A DNA stretch of 64,000 bases from Halobacillus sp. Nhm2S1 (GCF_019599545.1 NZ_JAIEZV010000003.1:434001-498000); one strand, 5' to 3'. Shown: positions 49,618-58,459, counted from the first letter of the stretch. Made by a program: numbers and translations. The notes: a model not told the origin generated them from the sequence alone.

Positions 49618-50658
49618 CTATAAGCCCCCTTCTTTCAAGTATGGAGCCGCATCACGTTCATCAATGACTTTTTCTCTAAGCAATTCCTGGAGCGACATCT
49701 CCAATGTTTGCATATGCTGAGCCTTAGATGTTTGCATCACATTCTCAATTTGATGAATCTTTTCGTTTCTAATCAGATTTTTAACCGCTGGTGTATTCAA
49801 TAGAATTTCTACCGCAGCCCTTCTCCCCTTTTTATCTAAACGGCGGAATAAGCGCTGAGAAATAATCGCCTGCAAAACGTTTGCCAGCTGAACCCTTACC
49901 TGCCCTTGTTGATTCGGAGGAAACACATCAATGATTCTGTCAATCGTATCCGGTGCATTGGTTGTATGTAAGGTGCCAAACACAAGATGACCGGTCTCGG
50001 CCGCCGTCAGTGCTGTTGAAATTGTCTCAAAGTCTCGTAGCTCTCCAACCAAAATGACATCAGGATCCTGACGAAGACAGGAACGTAAACCATTGGCAAA
50101 ATTTCTTGTATCAAATCCGACTTCCCGCTGATCTACAATGCAGTTTTTATGGTTATGGGTGTACTCAATTGGATCTTCCAAGGTGATGATATGCTTACGA
50201 GCGGACTGGTTAATGTAATCAACCATCGAAGCGAGGGTCGTAGATTTCCCTGATCCTGTAGGGCCTGTGACGAGAACAAGGCCCTGGGCATAGCTGCTGA
50301 TCTTCTTTAATACTTGTGGCATATGGAGGTCTTCAATCGAAGGGATCTCTCGGGGTACAATCCTAACCGCCATAGAAAGACAATTCCTTTGATAGTAAAT
50401 ATTAATCCGAAACCTCGAAACACCTGCAATTCCATACGATACATCCACTTCGCGGTTACTCACCAACTGTTGGTGCAAATCCTCAGATAAGATCGCCTTC
50501 GCCATCCCGTCCGTATCTGCCGGTTTTAATGGGTTTTTCCCATACTTCCTTAACTGACCGTGGATCCTGAATATCGGAGGCACTCCAACTGTCAAATGAA
50601 TATCGGAGGCCTCATATTCGTTCGCAACCGTCAGGAGCTGATCAAATTTCTCTTTCAC
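49618..50658 (-). CDS. pilT: Pilus retraction ATPase PilT
   Basis: 346 residues. Walker A is TGPTGSGKST (131-140), the Asp box is IITLEDPIEYTH and Walker B is DVILVGELRDFET. PilT-specific stretches include DIHLTVGVPPIFRIHG and LVFGTLHTTNAPDTIDRIIDVFP with SQRLFRR. It powers pilus depolymerisation (retraction, twitching, DNA uptake). A separate PilT shows this is a dynamic type IV pilus rather than only a competence pseudopilus. GTG start after AGGTGG. Confidence 0.95.
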   Translation of the reverse strand: MKEKFDQLLTVANEYEASDIHLTVGVPPIFRIHGQLRKYGKNPLKPADTDGMAKAILSEDLHQQLVSNREVDVSYGIAGVSRFRINIYYQRNCLSMAVRIVPREIPSIEDLHMPQVLKKISSYAQGLVLVTGPTGSGKSTTLASMVDYINQSARKHIITLEDPIEYTHNHKNCIVDQREVGFDTRNFANGLRSCLRQDPDVILVGELRDFETISTALTAAETGHLVFGTLHTTNAPDTIDRIIDVFPPNQQGQVRVQLANVLQAIISQRLFRRLDKKGRRAAVEILLNTPAVKNLIRNEKIHQIENVMQTSKAQHMQTLEMSLQELLREKVIDERDAAPYLKEGGL

Positions 50659-50672
50659 ACCTTACCACCTCG

Positions 50673-52295
50673 CTAGTCGACTTTTGCGACGCGAAGCACC
50701 TCTTCTAACGTCGTCAATCCCTGCTTTACTTTCAACAAACCATCGTCTAATAAAAAAAGCATGCCCTGCTTCAATGCGTAACGCCGGACTTGGTCCATAC
50801 TGCCATTGTTCATCATCATAGTCCTGATTTCATCATCAATAACTAACACTTCTTGAATAGCCATACGGCCGCGGTATCCAGTGTTTTGACAGCTGTCACA
50901 ACCCGATCCTTTATAGATGGTATCTGCCCTCATTCCACGTTTTTGGAACTGTTTTGTTTCCATCTCCGTCAGTTCATGTGCGTGTCTACAATCCCGGCAA
51001 ATTTTCCTGACCAACCGTTGTGCTACCACACCTGATAAGGAAGAAACGACTAGATAGGGCTCTACATCCATATCGAACAAACGAGGGATGGTCGCTATCG
51101 CACTATTCGTATGTAACGTACTCAAAACTAAGTGCCCCGTGAGAGAAGCACGAATGGCGATCTCTGCTGTTTCTGAATCCCGAATCTCACCAACCATAAC
51201 GATGTTAGGGTCCTGACGTAAAATCGAGCGGAGCCCTTTAGAGAAGGTTAATCCAATGGAAGTGTTTACCTGGACTTGGTTCAGTCCTTCGATTTGATAC
51301 TCAACAGGATCCTCAATCGTGATGATGTTGACATCGTCTGTATTTAAGCGATTCAAGGATGCATAAAGCGTTGAAGATTTCCCCGAACCCGTAGGACCGG
51401 TGATTAAGATGAGGCCAGAGGGCTGCTCAATCAATTGCTTATATTTCTGTGCATTGATCCTGTTAAAGCCAAGGTCTTCGATTGAACTTAATGCATTCGA
51501 AAGGTCAAGGATCCGAATGACGACTTTTTCTCCATAGACTGTAGGAAGGATGGAGATCCTTAAATCAACCGGTGACCGATCAACGTTCGTTTTGATTCGC
51601 CCATCCTGTGGCAGCCGGTTTTCAGTAATGTTTAAATTAGCCATGATCTTCACACGTGCGATCAGACTGTTTTGGAAAGACTTCGGTAACGTGCGTTCTG
51701 TTCTTAACACACCATCAATCCTATAGCGGATCAACACCCGTGATTCCTGAGGGTCAATATGGATATCACTCGACTTTAGTTGGACACCTGCCTGAAGCAA
51801 TTGGTCCACTAATTTAATCGCAGGTGCTTCATCCGTGTCTTCTTCATTTTCATCAAGACTCGAATCATTCAAATTATAGTGCCGGTTAACGGCTTGGAGG
51901 ATTTCGTGTTTCGTTGCAATGACAGGAGAAATTTTGAAACCTGTAGATATTTTCAAATCATCGATAGAAAAATAGTCCATCGGATCAGCCATCGCTACAG
52001 TCAACTCCTCCCCTTTCCGTTGAATAGGAACAAGGAGGTTACGAAGGGCAAATTCTTTACTTACTATGCTGATCACATTCGGATCAATAGGAAAATGAAA
52101 CAAAGAAACGTGTGGAATACCGAGTTGGAATTCCAACACTTCAATCAATTGCTTTTCTGTTACGTAGCCCTTTTCTACAAGTACGTCACCAAGCTTCTGG
52201 GCCGGCTTTTTGCTTTCTAAAGCTTCCTGGATCTGGTTCTCTTCAATAATCCCCGCGTCTTTCAGCAAATCGCCCAACCTTTTTCTCTTGATCAT
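50673..52295 (-). CDS. pilB: Pilus extension ATPase PilB (GspE family)
   Basis: 540 residues. N-terminal MshEN/GspE-N domains (1-145; RKRLGDLLKDAGIIEE and KLGDVLVEKGYVTEKQL resemble cyclic di-GMP-binding MshEN motifs) lead to Walker A TGPTGSGKSS (299-308), the Asp box ITIEDPVEYQIEGLNQVQVN and Walker B IVMVGEIRDSETA. A tetra-Cys zinc site follows (CRDC near 438, CDSC near 478). It polymerises pilin at the PilC platform. Located 14 bases before pilT. Confidence 0.95.
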   Translation of the reverse strand: MIKRKRLGDLLKDAGIIEENQIQEALESKKPAQKLGDVLVEKGYVTEKQLIEVLEFQLGIPHVSLFHFPIDPNVISIVSKEFALRNLLVPIQRKGEELTVAMADPMDYFSIDDLKISTGFKISPVIATKHEILQAVNRHYNLNDSSLDENEEDTDEAPAIKLVDQLLQAGVQLKSSDIHIDPQESRVLIRYRIDGVLRTERTLPKSFQNSLIARVKIMANLNITENRLPQDGRIKTNVDRSPVDLRISILPTVYGEKVVIRILDLSNALSSIEDLGFNRINAQKYKQLIEQPSGLILITGPTGSGKSSTLYASLNRLNTDDVNIITIEDPVEYQIEGLNQVQVNTSIGLTFSKGLRSILRQDPNIVMVGEIRDSETAEIAIRASLTGHLVLSTLHTNSAIATIPRLFDMDVEPYLVVSSLSGVVAQRLVRKICRDCRHAHELTEMETKQFQKRGMRADTIYKGSGCDSCQNTGYRGRMAIQEVLVIDDEIRTMMMNNGSMDQVRRYALKQGMLFLLDDGLLKVKQGLTTLEEVLRVAKVD

Positions 52296-52319
52296 GACCA
52301 GCTCACCCTTTTTCTTCCA

Positions 52320-53630
52320 TCACTTAGATTCTCCATCAGGAACGACCTCCCAGATGCCATCCTCATTTTTTTCCAATGATTTAGAATCACTGGAGTTCCC
52401 TTCCCCGTCTGCTTCTTCGGCACTATATTCTTCATCTTCAGAATTAGAGCGATTGTCTCCGGTTTCCGATTCAATATTCTCTTCTGAACTCCCCTCTGAA
52501 CCAGGAGGGTGCTCTTCCACTCTGGCTACCGGTGGATAATAGTCTTCTGAAATAAACTCCCCTTCACCATCGGATAAAGACCTGTCGATACGATAAACCG
52601 ATACCACCTCACCATCTTCTCCTTCTTGTAAGAGGTTAAATGTCCCATTATTTACAAGAGAGGAATATTGAATAATTGTTTTAGGTGATATTTTTTCACG
52701 ATCCAAAAATTGAACATGAAAGTCAGAAGTTGTCGGGTACCCGACCCATTGAACCTCAAGGGTTCCACCCTCTACACTTACAGACAAAAGGTAGTCCCCG
52801 GAGAATGGGTTGTACACCTTCAAATCCTGGTCTTGCTCCAGGTCTACATTCGCTTCCATACCGATTTCCGCGTAATCCGGCAAGCGGTGACTGATATGTC
52901 TTTCCTGTATAATCATTCCTGCCTTAACACTTGCTCCATAAATCCCTGATGCCAGCACATCGAGGGAAACTTCATCGTACACTCCATCACGATTTAACAA
53001 GCGGTTGAACGAAAAGACGGTCCCATCTTCAAGCTCTTCTCCATCAAACAGCTGGATCGCTCGTTCCATGCTCGTTTCTTTTGGAATCACGACCTTTTGT
53101 CCACCTATGCTTTCAAATAGTGATGCCGCATTCCCTTTCACAAAGTCATAAGCGACATAAGTTAGAGGTGAATCAACCATTTGTGCTGCATCCCTTTTCA
53201 AAGTTTCAATGAATTGTTCTTCCGAAAATTCCGCAGCGAGAGAATCATCCATATAAGATTTCAAATCCTTCATATAAGACTCATCAATGGTCACCTGGAT
53301 ATCACGAATGGTTGTATTCATTGCTTGTTCAACCGTTGATACTACATCAAATTGGATGACTTCCGTATCAGCGGTTAGTTCTTTCTCCCCCGCCTTGACA
53401 ACTATCGAATGATTGTCTTTCCAGTTTTGTACCTTCTCTGACAGCAGTTGAACTGCTTCTTCCCTACTTTTTTCTGAGATGTTTACAGAAGCAATCACGG
53501 TGTTCTCCGGGAGGTGTTTTCCAGTGGTGACATATTGAATAGCTGCTGAACTACCGATTGTAAATAGAAACATCGACATCCCAACAGCAACTACTAAAGA
53601 AAGCAGCTTTAGATTCAATGATTGTTTCAA
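52320..53630 (-). CDS. VanW-like exported protein of the pilus locus
   Basis: 436 residues: an N-terminal membrane anchor (about 9-29), a domain like the VanW-associated peptidoglycan-binding region (about 45-115, NISEKSREEAVQLLSEKV) and a VanW-like core (about 205-330, VFSFNRLLNRDG, KAGMIIQERHISHRLPDYAE). The usual VanW motif GVCQVSS is missing, so this is a diverged member. A short beta segment and a long Ser/Glu-rich tail (about 375-436) follow. It is probably outside the membrane in the wall zone. Role unknown; positioned between pilB and the PRC-barrel gene. Confidence 0.65.
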   Translation of the reverse strand: MKQSLNLKLLSLVVAVGMSMFLFTIGSSAAIQYVTTGKHLPENTVIASVNISEKSREEAVQLLSEKVQNWKDNHSIVVKAGEKELTADTEVIQFDVVSTVEQAMNTTIRDIQVTIDESYMKDLKSYMDDSLAAEFSEEQFIETLKRDAAQMVDSPLTYVAYDFVKGNAASLFESIGGQKVVIPKETSMERAIQLFDGEELEDGTVFSFNRLLNRDGVYDEVSLDVLASGIYGASVKAGMIIQERHISHRLPDYAEIGMEANVDLEQDQDLKVYNPFSGDYLLSVSVEGGTLEVQWVGYPTTSDFHVQFLDREKISPKTIIQYSSLVNNGTFNLLQEGEDGEVVSVYRIDRSLSDGEGEFISEDYYPPVARVEEHPPGSEGSSEENIESETGDNRSNSEDEEYSAEEADGEGNSSDSKSLEKNEDGIWEVVPDGESK

Positions 53631-53660
53631 CGTTAAACACCTCCTCCGGATCTATTTGAA

Positions 53661-54407
53661 TTACTTTACATTCATGCTCAATTCGACCATGACGCTCGGA
53701 CCGTACTGCTTTAATTGATCTATTTCAGATTTAGTCAAGACTGCACCTTTTGTAACAACGGTCTCCCCATGGGAATTTACGATATTTTTTGTCGCTTGTT
53801 TCCCTTCCAACAATTCATCCTGCTTACGGTCGAGCTCATCCACACGCTCCTGGTTAGCGGTTGTAGAGAAGTGAAGAGTTTTCTTTGATTCTACTTGTGC
53901 GGGAGCTTTCTCTACTTCCCTAGTTTCCACATCTCCTGTTGGAAACTCTTCATTTAGAATGATCAGGTTTTCACCATAGGTAATAATATACTCCGAAGAG
54001 ACTTCAAAGTTGTTTTGCTCAGCTGTACTCACATCTACAGAAATGACTTGTCCATTCGTTTCGTTAACATAGTACTCCGTAATTTCTCCAACTAACTCTC
54101 CGACTCTAGTCATTACTCGAGCTCCTGTAATAGAAACCTTTTTGTTAATCAATTGATTCGCAATCGGAATCTCATTTAAATCCAATATGGAATGACTGCT
54201 TTCAACCGTAATCGCATATTCTCCGATTCCGATGATTTTTTGGAATGGAATTGCCTTGACGCTTACCTGCCAGTCTTCATGCTCTACCGTCAAAAAATCT
54301 ACAGAACCTTTTTCTGGATTAATTACGATTGACTTCACTTTGCCGATCTCTTCCCCGGCTGAAATACTTATAATTGGAAAACCGATAATTTCTACGCTTT
54401 TTTTCAT
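53661..54407 (-). CDS. PRC-barrel domain protein of the pilus locus
   Basis: 248 residues, no membrane segment. Two PRC-barrel-like repeats (about 5-75: IIGFPIISISAGEEIGKVKSI; about 90-155: KKVSITGARVMTRVGELVGEI) precede a charged linker and a C-terminal helical segment with ELDRKQDELLEGKQATKNIV. PRC barrels act as small adaptor folds (for example in RimM). A cytosolic adaptor for the pilus machine is a guess from position only. Confidence 0.7.
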   Translation of the reverse strand: MKKSVEIIGFPIISISAGEEIGKVKSIVINPEKGSVDFLTVEHEDWQVSVKAIPFQKIIGIGEYAITVESSHSILDLNEIPIANQLINKKVSITGARVMTRVGELVGEITEYYVNETNGQVISVDVSTAEQNNFEVSSEYIITYGENLIILNEEFPTGDVETREVEKAPAQVESKKTLHFSTTANQERVDELDRKQDELLEGKQATKNIVNSHGETVVTKGAVLTKSEIDQLKQYGPSVMVELSMNVK

Positions 54408-54427
54408 ACCTTCCTACACACCCATCA

Positions 54428-55759
54428 TTATTTTATAAATTGACCTTGTTGTTGCAGTACATACCTTAACTCTTCGACAAGCAGGGAGTATGATTCGAAC
54501 CTTTCGATCAACTCACCTACAAATAATTCAAGCTCATCTGATTTTTGGTACTTGATATAATACTTTATTAAGTATTTAGAGACAGAGTAGTATTCCAAAT
54601 CAGGTAGTTTTTCAGATAGATGAGCTTTAACATAATTTTCATACTCAACTCCAGTCATTTGTTCTTTCATATATTCTATTTTCTCAATCATTAAATCAAG
54701 GAGCTGTTTCCTTAGCGCTTCATCTGCCACCAATTTTTTCACTGGTCCTTCTTCGAGAGCAAGACTGTCCTCGTTATCTTCAATATCCGATTCCAAATCA
54801 TAATTGATGGATGATTGTACATGTTCCTCCTGATTACTTGGAGTCATTTCTTTTTCCTGATCGGTCATTTCCCGGGTAATATCTTTGTCAGAATCTGTTG
54901 GTTTGTTAATTTCATTCATGACATCTTCTTCAGAATCAAGATTTTCTTCCTCGATCCTATCGTCTATATCCTCCATTTCATTCGGAAGCTCTTCAACTTG
55001 CACAGGTTCAATTCCGAAAGCATTTTCTTCAATATCTAGTTGGAGGTTCCTTTCCGCCATTAACTCTTCTTCTGTATCAACCTCGGATGCCTCAAAGCCT
55101 TCCTCAATGACTATACTTTCTTCTTTCATTCTTAACTGCGTAAGCTCTTCGTCTAATAGGAATCCTTCATCAGCATTGTCGGTATAGCTGAGCTTATCAT
55201 CTAGCGTTTCTATACCTTGGACATTTGAAGTTGGTTGTTCATTCTCTTGAATGGCTTCATCCAAAAGAACTTCAGTTTCTATGTACGGCAAAGAATTTTC
55301 GTCTTCTACTTCAATAGCGGGAATTCCTTGTTGTTCTTCCTTCTTTTCATAGTTCTCATATAAAGAATGGTCCTCCTGTTCAAGTTCCTCATCAGACAGG
55401 GGGGGTGTAACTTTTGACAAATCTTCATCATTTTCGTTAGGTTGCACCTCTTCATACCACTCGCTATAAAGGTGACTCTTTTTCACACCTGATGGCTCGC
55501 TGGTTAGTTCTTGTCCATCCTCAAAAACGTGGGATGCTTTCTCCTGCAGTAGAATTGCAAATACAACACCAAGGGTAAGCGCAGCAAGTATCCCCATCCA
55601 GAAAGTATATGTAATTGTAGCAAGTAGCGCTAATGAGCTAATTAAAGCCCCCGTAAGCCACAAAACCATTCGGCCTTTCAGAGCCAATTTCATTGGAATA
55701 TATCGAAGGATGATAAATGCAATAGAAATTGTTGCTAGCCATATTAGTAAATCGGTCAC
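54428..55759 (-). CDS. Unrecognised membrane protein with long acidic domain
   Basis: 443 residues of no family I recognise. Three hydrophobic helices near the N-terminus (about 3-20, 33-50, 53-73) are followed by about 270 residues extremely rich in Glu and Asp (for example NENDEDLSKVTPPLSDEELE and EEDVMNEINKPTDSDKDITR). A C-terminal helical domain without strong charge bias follows (about 360-443, LLDLMIEKIEYMKEQM; YLIKYYIKYQKSDELELFVG). The acidic region is predicted to be disordered and probably cytosolic. GTG start with GGAGG 8 bases upstream. Cotranscribed with minor pilin genes, so a pilus-related structural role is inferred. Confidence 0.7.
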   Translation of the reverse strand: MTDLLIWLATISIAFIILRYIPMKLALKGRMVLWLTGALISSLALLATITYTFWMGILAALTLGVVFAILLQEKASHVFEDGQELTSEPSGVKKSHLYSEWYEEVQPNENDEDLSKVTPPLSDEELEQEDHSLYENYEKKEEQQGIPAIEVEDENSLPYIETEVLLDEAIQENEQPTSNVQGIETLDDKLSYTDNADEGFLLDEELTQLRMKEESIVIEEGFEASEVDTEEELMAERNLQLDIEENAFGIEPVQVEELPNEMEDIDDRIEEENLDSEEDVMNEINKPTDSDKDITREMTDQEKEMTPSNQEEHVQSSINYDLESDIEDNEDSLALEEGPVKKLVADEALRKQLLDLMIEKIEYMKEQMTGVEYENYVKAHLSEKLPDLEYYSVSKYLIKYYIKYQKSDELELFVGELIERFESYSLLVEELRYVLQQQGQFIK

Positions 55760-55776
55760 TGCGTTGCCTCCTTCCT

Positions 55777-57492
55777 TTATTGACTATAAAAGTGTTGATC
55801 GATTTCTTTTACTGTTACTTTTTCAACCGTAGGTATCCCATCAGGTGGATTTAGAATAAGTCCTTGAGCATACTCTATGGTCAGCCTTGATAATTGTGGA
55901 TTAATAGAATCTTGATTATTCTGGACATACAATGGATCACGGTTAGTTGAGAAGTTGGTGGAACCAGGGAAATAATTGTTACTGGACGATCCTTTTACAG
56001 CATTTAATGTTACATTTCTTCCATATACGCCTCCTAGGATCTTCAAGTTTGAGCCGACCCCGTAGATATCTAAATGGCTGTTCGTATAAAAGAAGGCATT
56101 TATTGTTTTCGGTTCATTGTTATACAAATTATTATTCGCGATTCTTAATTCCCCTTCACTTACTACAACGAGTGTTCCACCACTTTCGTTGGACAAGTTT
56201 TCTATACGTCCTCCCAACCGAGTGTAAAATGTCCCGTTCATATTTAAGTCTTCTCTTATATCAATTTCATGATTTGTGTAAAGGCTTCCTTGAAAAGTCA
56301 GATCGCTGATATCAATCCCGCACTTATTGTTTTTTGAGTTGTTTCCATTACAATTTTCATTTGCGGGATATCCATTGATATACATAAACTTTCCTTCTGG
56401 CAATAGGATGGTTCCAGTTAAGGTCGCATTTTCATGAACATAAATGGATCCATCAACAGTGAGTGATGACTCATCATTTCCATCTGGTTCAATAGTTATA
56501 TCACCATCCACGATTAAGTTTCCATCCACTTTTAAGGTAGATCCTGTTAATTTGAGATCACCACGGATGTAGGTATCTCCATAAAACCGATCGGGAGCTT
56601 TTGGAGACTTCCCTTTTCTTTCGTAACCTTTTTTGATGACCTGGTAGCCTTCAATCTCTTCTATGTTGCCAGGATACCCTCTCGTGGTAATCTTGCTCAT
56701 TGAATCATTTTTTTTCTGATTGATATACTCTAATACCTTTAGCGGGGAAACATCAGGGTTTTCATCTACAATCCTAGGTTTCAATTCAAAATAGGAGTCC
56801 AATTCCTCTTCTGAAATTCCCCAATCCCAAAGCCAGCCCGGGATCTCATACCGTCCCTTGACTGATAAATCCCCCTGGATCGATGGGTATGAAGTTTCAG
56901 CCCATAGGCTATAGTTATTTGCTATAAAATTGGCCTCATCATGCAGCCTTAAATCATTACCAACAAAGACATCTCCCTTAATAAAAGGAGCACCATTTAA
57001 CTTCATATCTCCAGGGGTAACAGCCCCATACCTGAATACATCCGCAATTGTAGAAATCGTAAATGTGCGGACTAACGTTTTATTCGAACCTTCAACATCA
57101 ACCTCTATGTCAATCCTTTGTAAAAAAACACCATTCTCTCCGTCTTTTAAAACCTTCTTCTTAATGAAACCTTCCTCACCTAACTCTTGTTCTGCTTGAT
57201 GAATCACACGGTTGATTTTACTGATCACTCCGCCTAAACCAGGAGTCGCTTCTGAAAGATCATCATTGATTTCATCGACACCCTTCATGATATGGGCCTG
57301 AGCTTCCTGTACGACCATTTCAGCGTCCGCTTTTGTCTCTATAAAATCAGTATTGGCAGAAGAAAATTGTTGAGAACCAATCGTATAACTCATCAAACTC
57401 AAGCCTAAGATACTAAAGATGACAAACATAATTAGAACGGTAACAAGGACATAGCCATCTTCATTTTTAAAAAGGTTTCTCATTAGCATCAC
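55777..57492 (-). CDS. PilX/GspK-like minor pilin with bactofilin-like beta-repeat body
   Basis: 571 residues. The N-terminus NEDG-YVLVTVLIMFVIFSILGL is a prepilin-like segment, but the +5 residue is Thr, not Glu, as in GspK-type tip pseudopilins. A helical PilX-like region (about 35-130) precedes repetitive beta strands (about 145-520; GDVFVGNDLRLHDEANF, IRGDLKLTGSTLKVDGNLIV, DGSIYVHENATLTGTILLPE, GSLYTNHEIDIREDLNMNG) resembling polymer-forming/bactofilin-type sequence. Two Cys occur near residues 375 and 384. The start overlaps the stop of the previous gene (GTGATG); later in-frame ATGs at 57489 and 57483 are possible. Confidence 0.72.
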   Translation of the reverse strand: MMLMRNLFKNEDGYVLVTVLIMFVIFSILGLSLMSYTIGSQQFSSANTDFIETKADAEMVVQEAQAHIMKGVDEINDDLSEATPGLGGVISKINRVIHQAEQELGEEGFIKKKVLKDGENGVFLQRIDIEVDVEGSNKTLVRTFTISTIADVFRYGAVTPGDMKLNGAPFIKGDVFVGNDLRLHDEANFIANNYSLWAETSYPSIQGDLSVKGRYEIPGWLWDWGISEEELDSYFELKPRIVDENPDVSPLKVLEYINQKKNDSMSKITTRGYPGNIEEIEGYQVIKKGYERKGKSPKAPDRFYGDTYIRGDLKLTGSTLKVDGNLIVDGDITIEPDGNDESSLTVDGSIYVHENATLTGTILLPEGKFMYINGYPANENCNGNNSKNNKCGIDISDLTFQGSLYTNHEIDIREDLNMNGTFYTRLGGRIENLSNESGGTLVVVSEGELRIANNNLYNNEPKTINAFFYTNSHLDIYGVGSNLKILGGVYGRNVTLNAVKGSSSNNYFPGSTNFSTNRDPLYVQNNQDSINPQLSRLTIEYAQGLILNPPDGIPTVEKVTVKEIDQHFYSQ

Positions 57493-57989
57493 TCAGTCCC
57501 AAGGCGAAAGATTTTTACAAGGCTGTAAGTTTCATCTGTATTTTCTTTAGAAATTTCTAAATGGACCGTCAACTTTTCACCAGCAAGTCCGAATGTTGTA
57601 TTAGATAAGTCCATATCATCAGCATTTTGCTGAATATCGTCTATAAATAAATGACCATTCTGAATGGAGACGTCTGTCGTTTCTTCTATGTAAGCAAAAG
57701 TTGAATCTTTATCCATTCCATCTAAATGAGTCGAGGTTGCTTCGAAAGTTTGAAAGGTGGTTGGGTCATCGTCTTGAATTTCAATTGTATCCACATTGAT
57801 CAAGTGTTCTTCTAAGCTTAAGATGAGGATATTCGCTTCTTTTCTTATTTCGGTTTTTGTTGAGGACTTTTCAACGGCACCTGTGACGAAGTAGAACGCA
57901 TGATAAGCAGCAACCATAACAATCATAGAGAGACTGACGACTGCAAGAAGTTCTACCAATGTCATCCCTTTTTCGCTTTTGATATTCAT
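57489..57989 (-). CDS. PilW/GspJ-like minor pilin
   Basis: 166 residues. Leader MNIKSEKG is cut before MTLVELLAVVSLSMIVMVAAYHAF, with Glu at +5. The head domain (about 35-166) is acidic and of the PulJ/PilW kind by size and order, without clear motifs. The ATG overlaps the preceding stop (ATGA). It is probably a part of the tip-initiating minor pilin complex. Confidence 0.82.
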   Translation of the reverse strand: MNIKSEKGMTLVELLAVVSLSMIVMVAAYHAFYFVTGAVEKSSTKTEIRKEANILILSLEEHLINVDTIEIQDDDPTTFQTFEATSTHLDGMDKDSTFAYIEETTDVSIQNGHLFIDDIQQNADDMDLSNTTFGLAGEKLTVHLEISKENTDETYSLVKIFRLGTE

Positions 57990-58396
57990 CGCTCAACATA
58001 TCCTTCTAATCGAGTCTCTTTATTGTTTGATGACACTGTAACGACAATTTTTGTTAAGTAGTCACTCAAACTCGTCTTATCAGGATCTGTCACCAGTACA
58101 CGACCTTCATATTGTTCGAGGCTTGAAGCGGACGGCAATTCCAGCAGATCAGGGATGTTCACTACTATTTCCCCCTTGCCTTTCTCTTCTTCCAAATCTT
58201 CCAGAGATTTAGATTGATAGGTTTTCAATAAACCATCAGCAATTTCCATGGTCGTAAAGTCCGCATCAATCGTATTGGATTGTGTCATTGTATTCATAAC
58301 CATTTGTGCAGAGACAATGAATACGACAAGAAGCAAAGCCATAGCAACAACAACTTCTACTAGTGAAAATGCATGCTCCTCCCTATAATCAGGCAT
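57986..58396 (-). CDS. PilV/GspI-like minor pilin
   Basis: About 136 residues. Leader MPDYREEHA is followed by FSLVEVVVAMALLLVVFIVSAQMV, with Glu at +5. The residue before the cut is Ala, not the usual Gly. Start at 58396 has GGGAG upstream; the frame to 58507 runs through the promoter and is rejected. First gene of the pilus operon. Confidence 0.82.
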   Translation of the reverse strand: MPDYREEHAFSLVEVVVAMALLLVVFIVSAQMVMNTMTQSNTIDADFTTMEIADGLLKTYQSKSLEDLEEEKGKGEIVVNIPDLLELPSASSLEQYEGRVLVTDPDKTSLSDYLTKIVVTVSSNNKETRLEGYVER

Positions 58397-58430
58397 TCGC
58401 CTTCTCTCCCAACTCACATCTAATATCAAA

Positions 58431-58459
58431 ATTATAACGTATATATAGGACTTTGTCCT
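58431..58459 (-). promoter_or_regulatory. Putative pilus operon promoter with overlapping inverted repeat
   Basis: On the minus strand AGGACA (58454-58459; four of six against TTGACA), 17 bases and a perfect TATAAT (58431-58436). The perfect inverted repeat AGGAC-TTT-GTCCT (58447-58459) covers the -35 and part of the spacer, the position of a repressor site. Confidence 0.55.
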
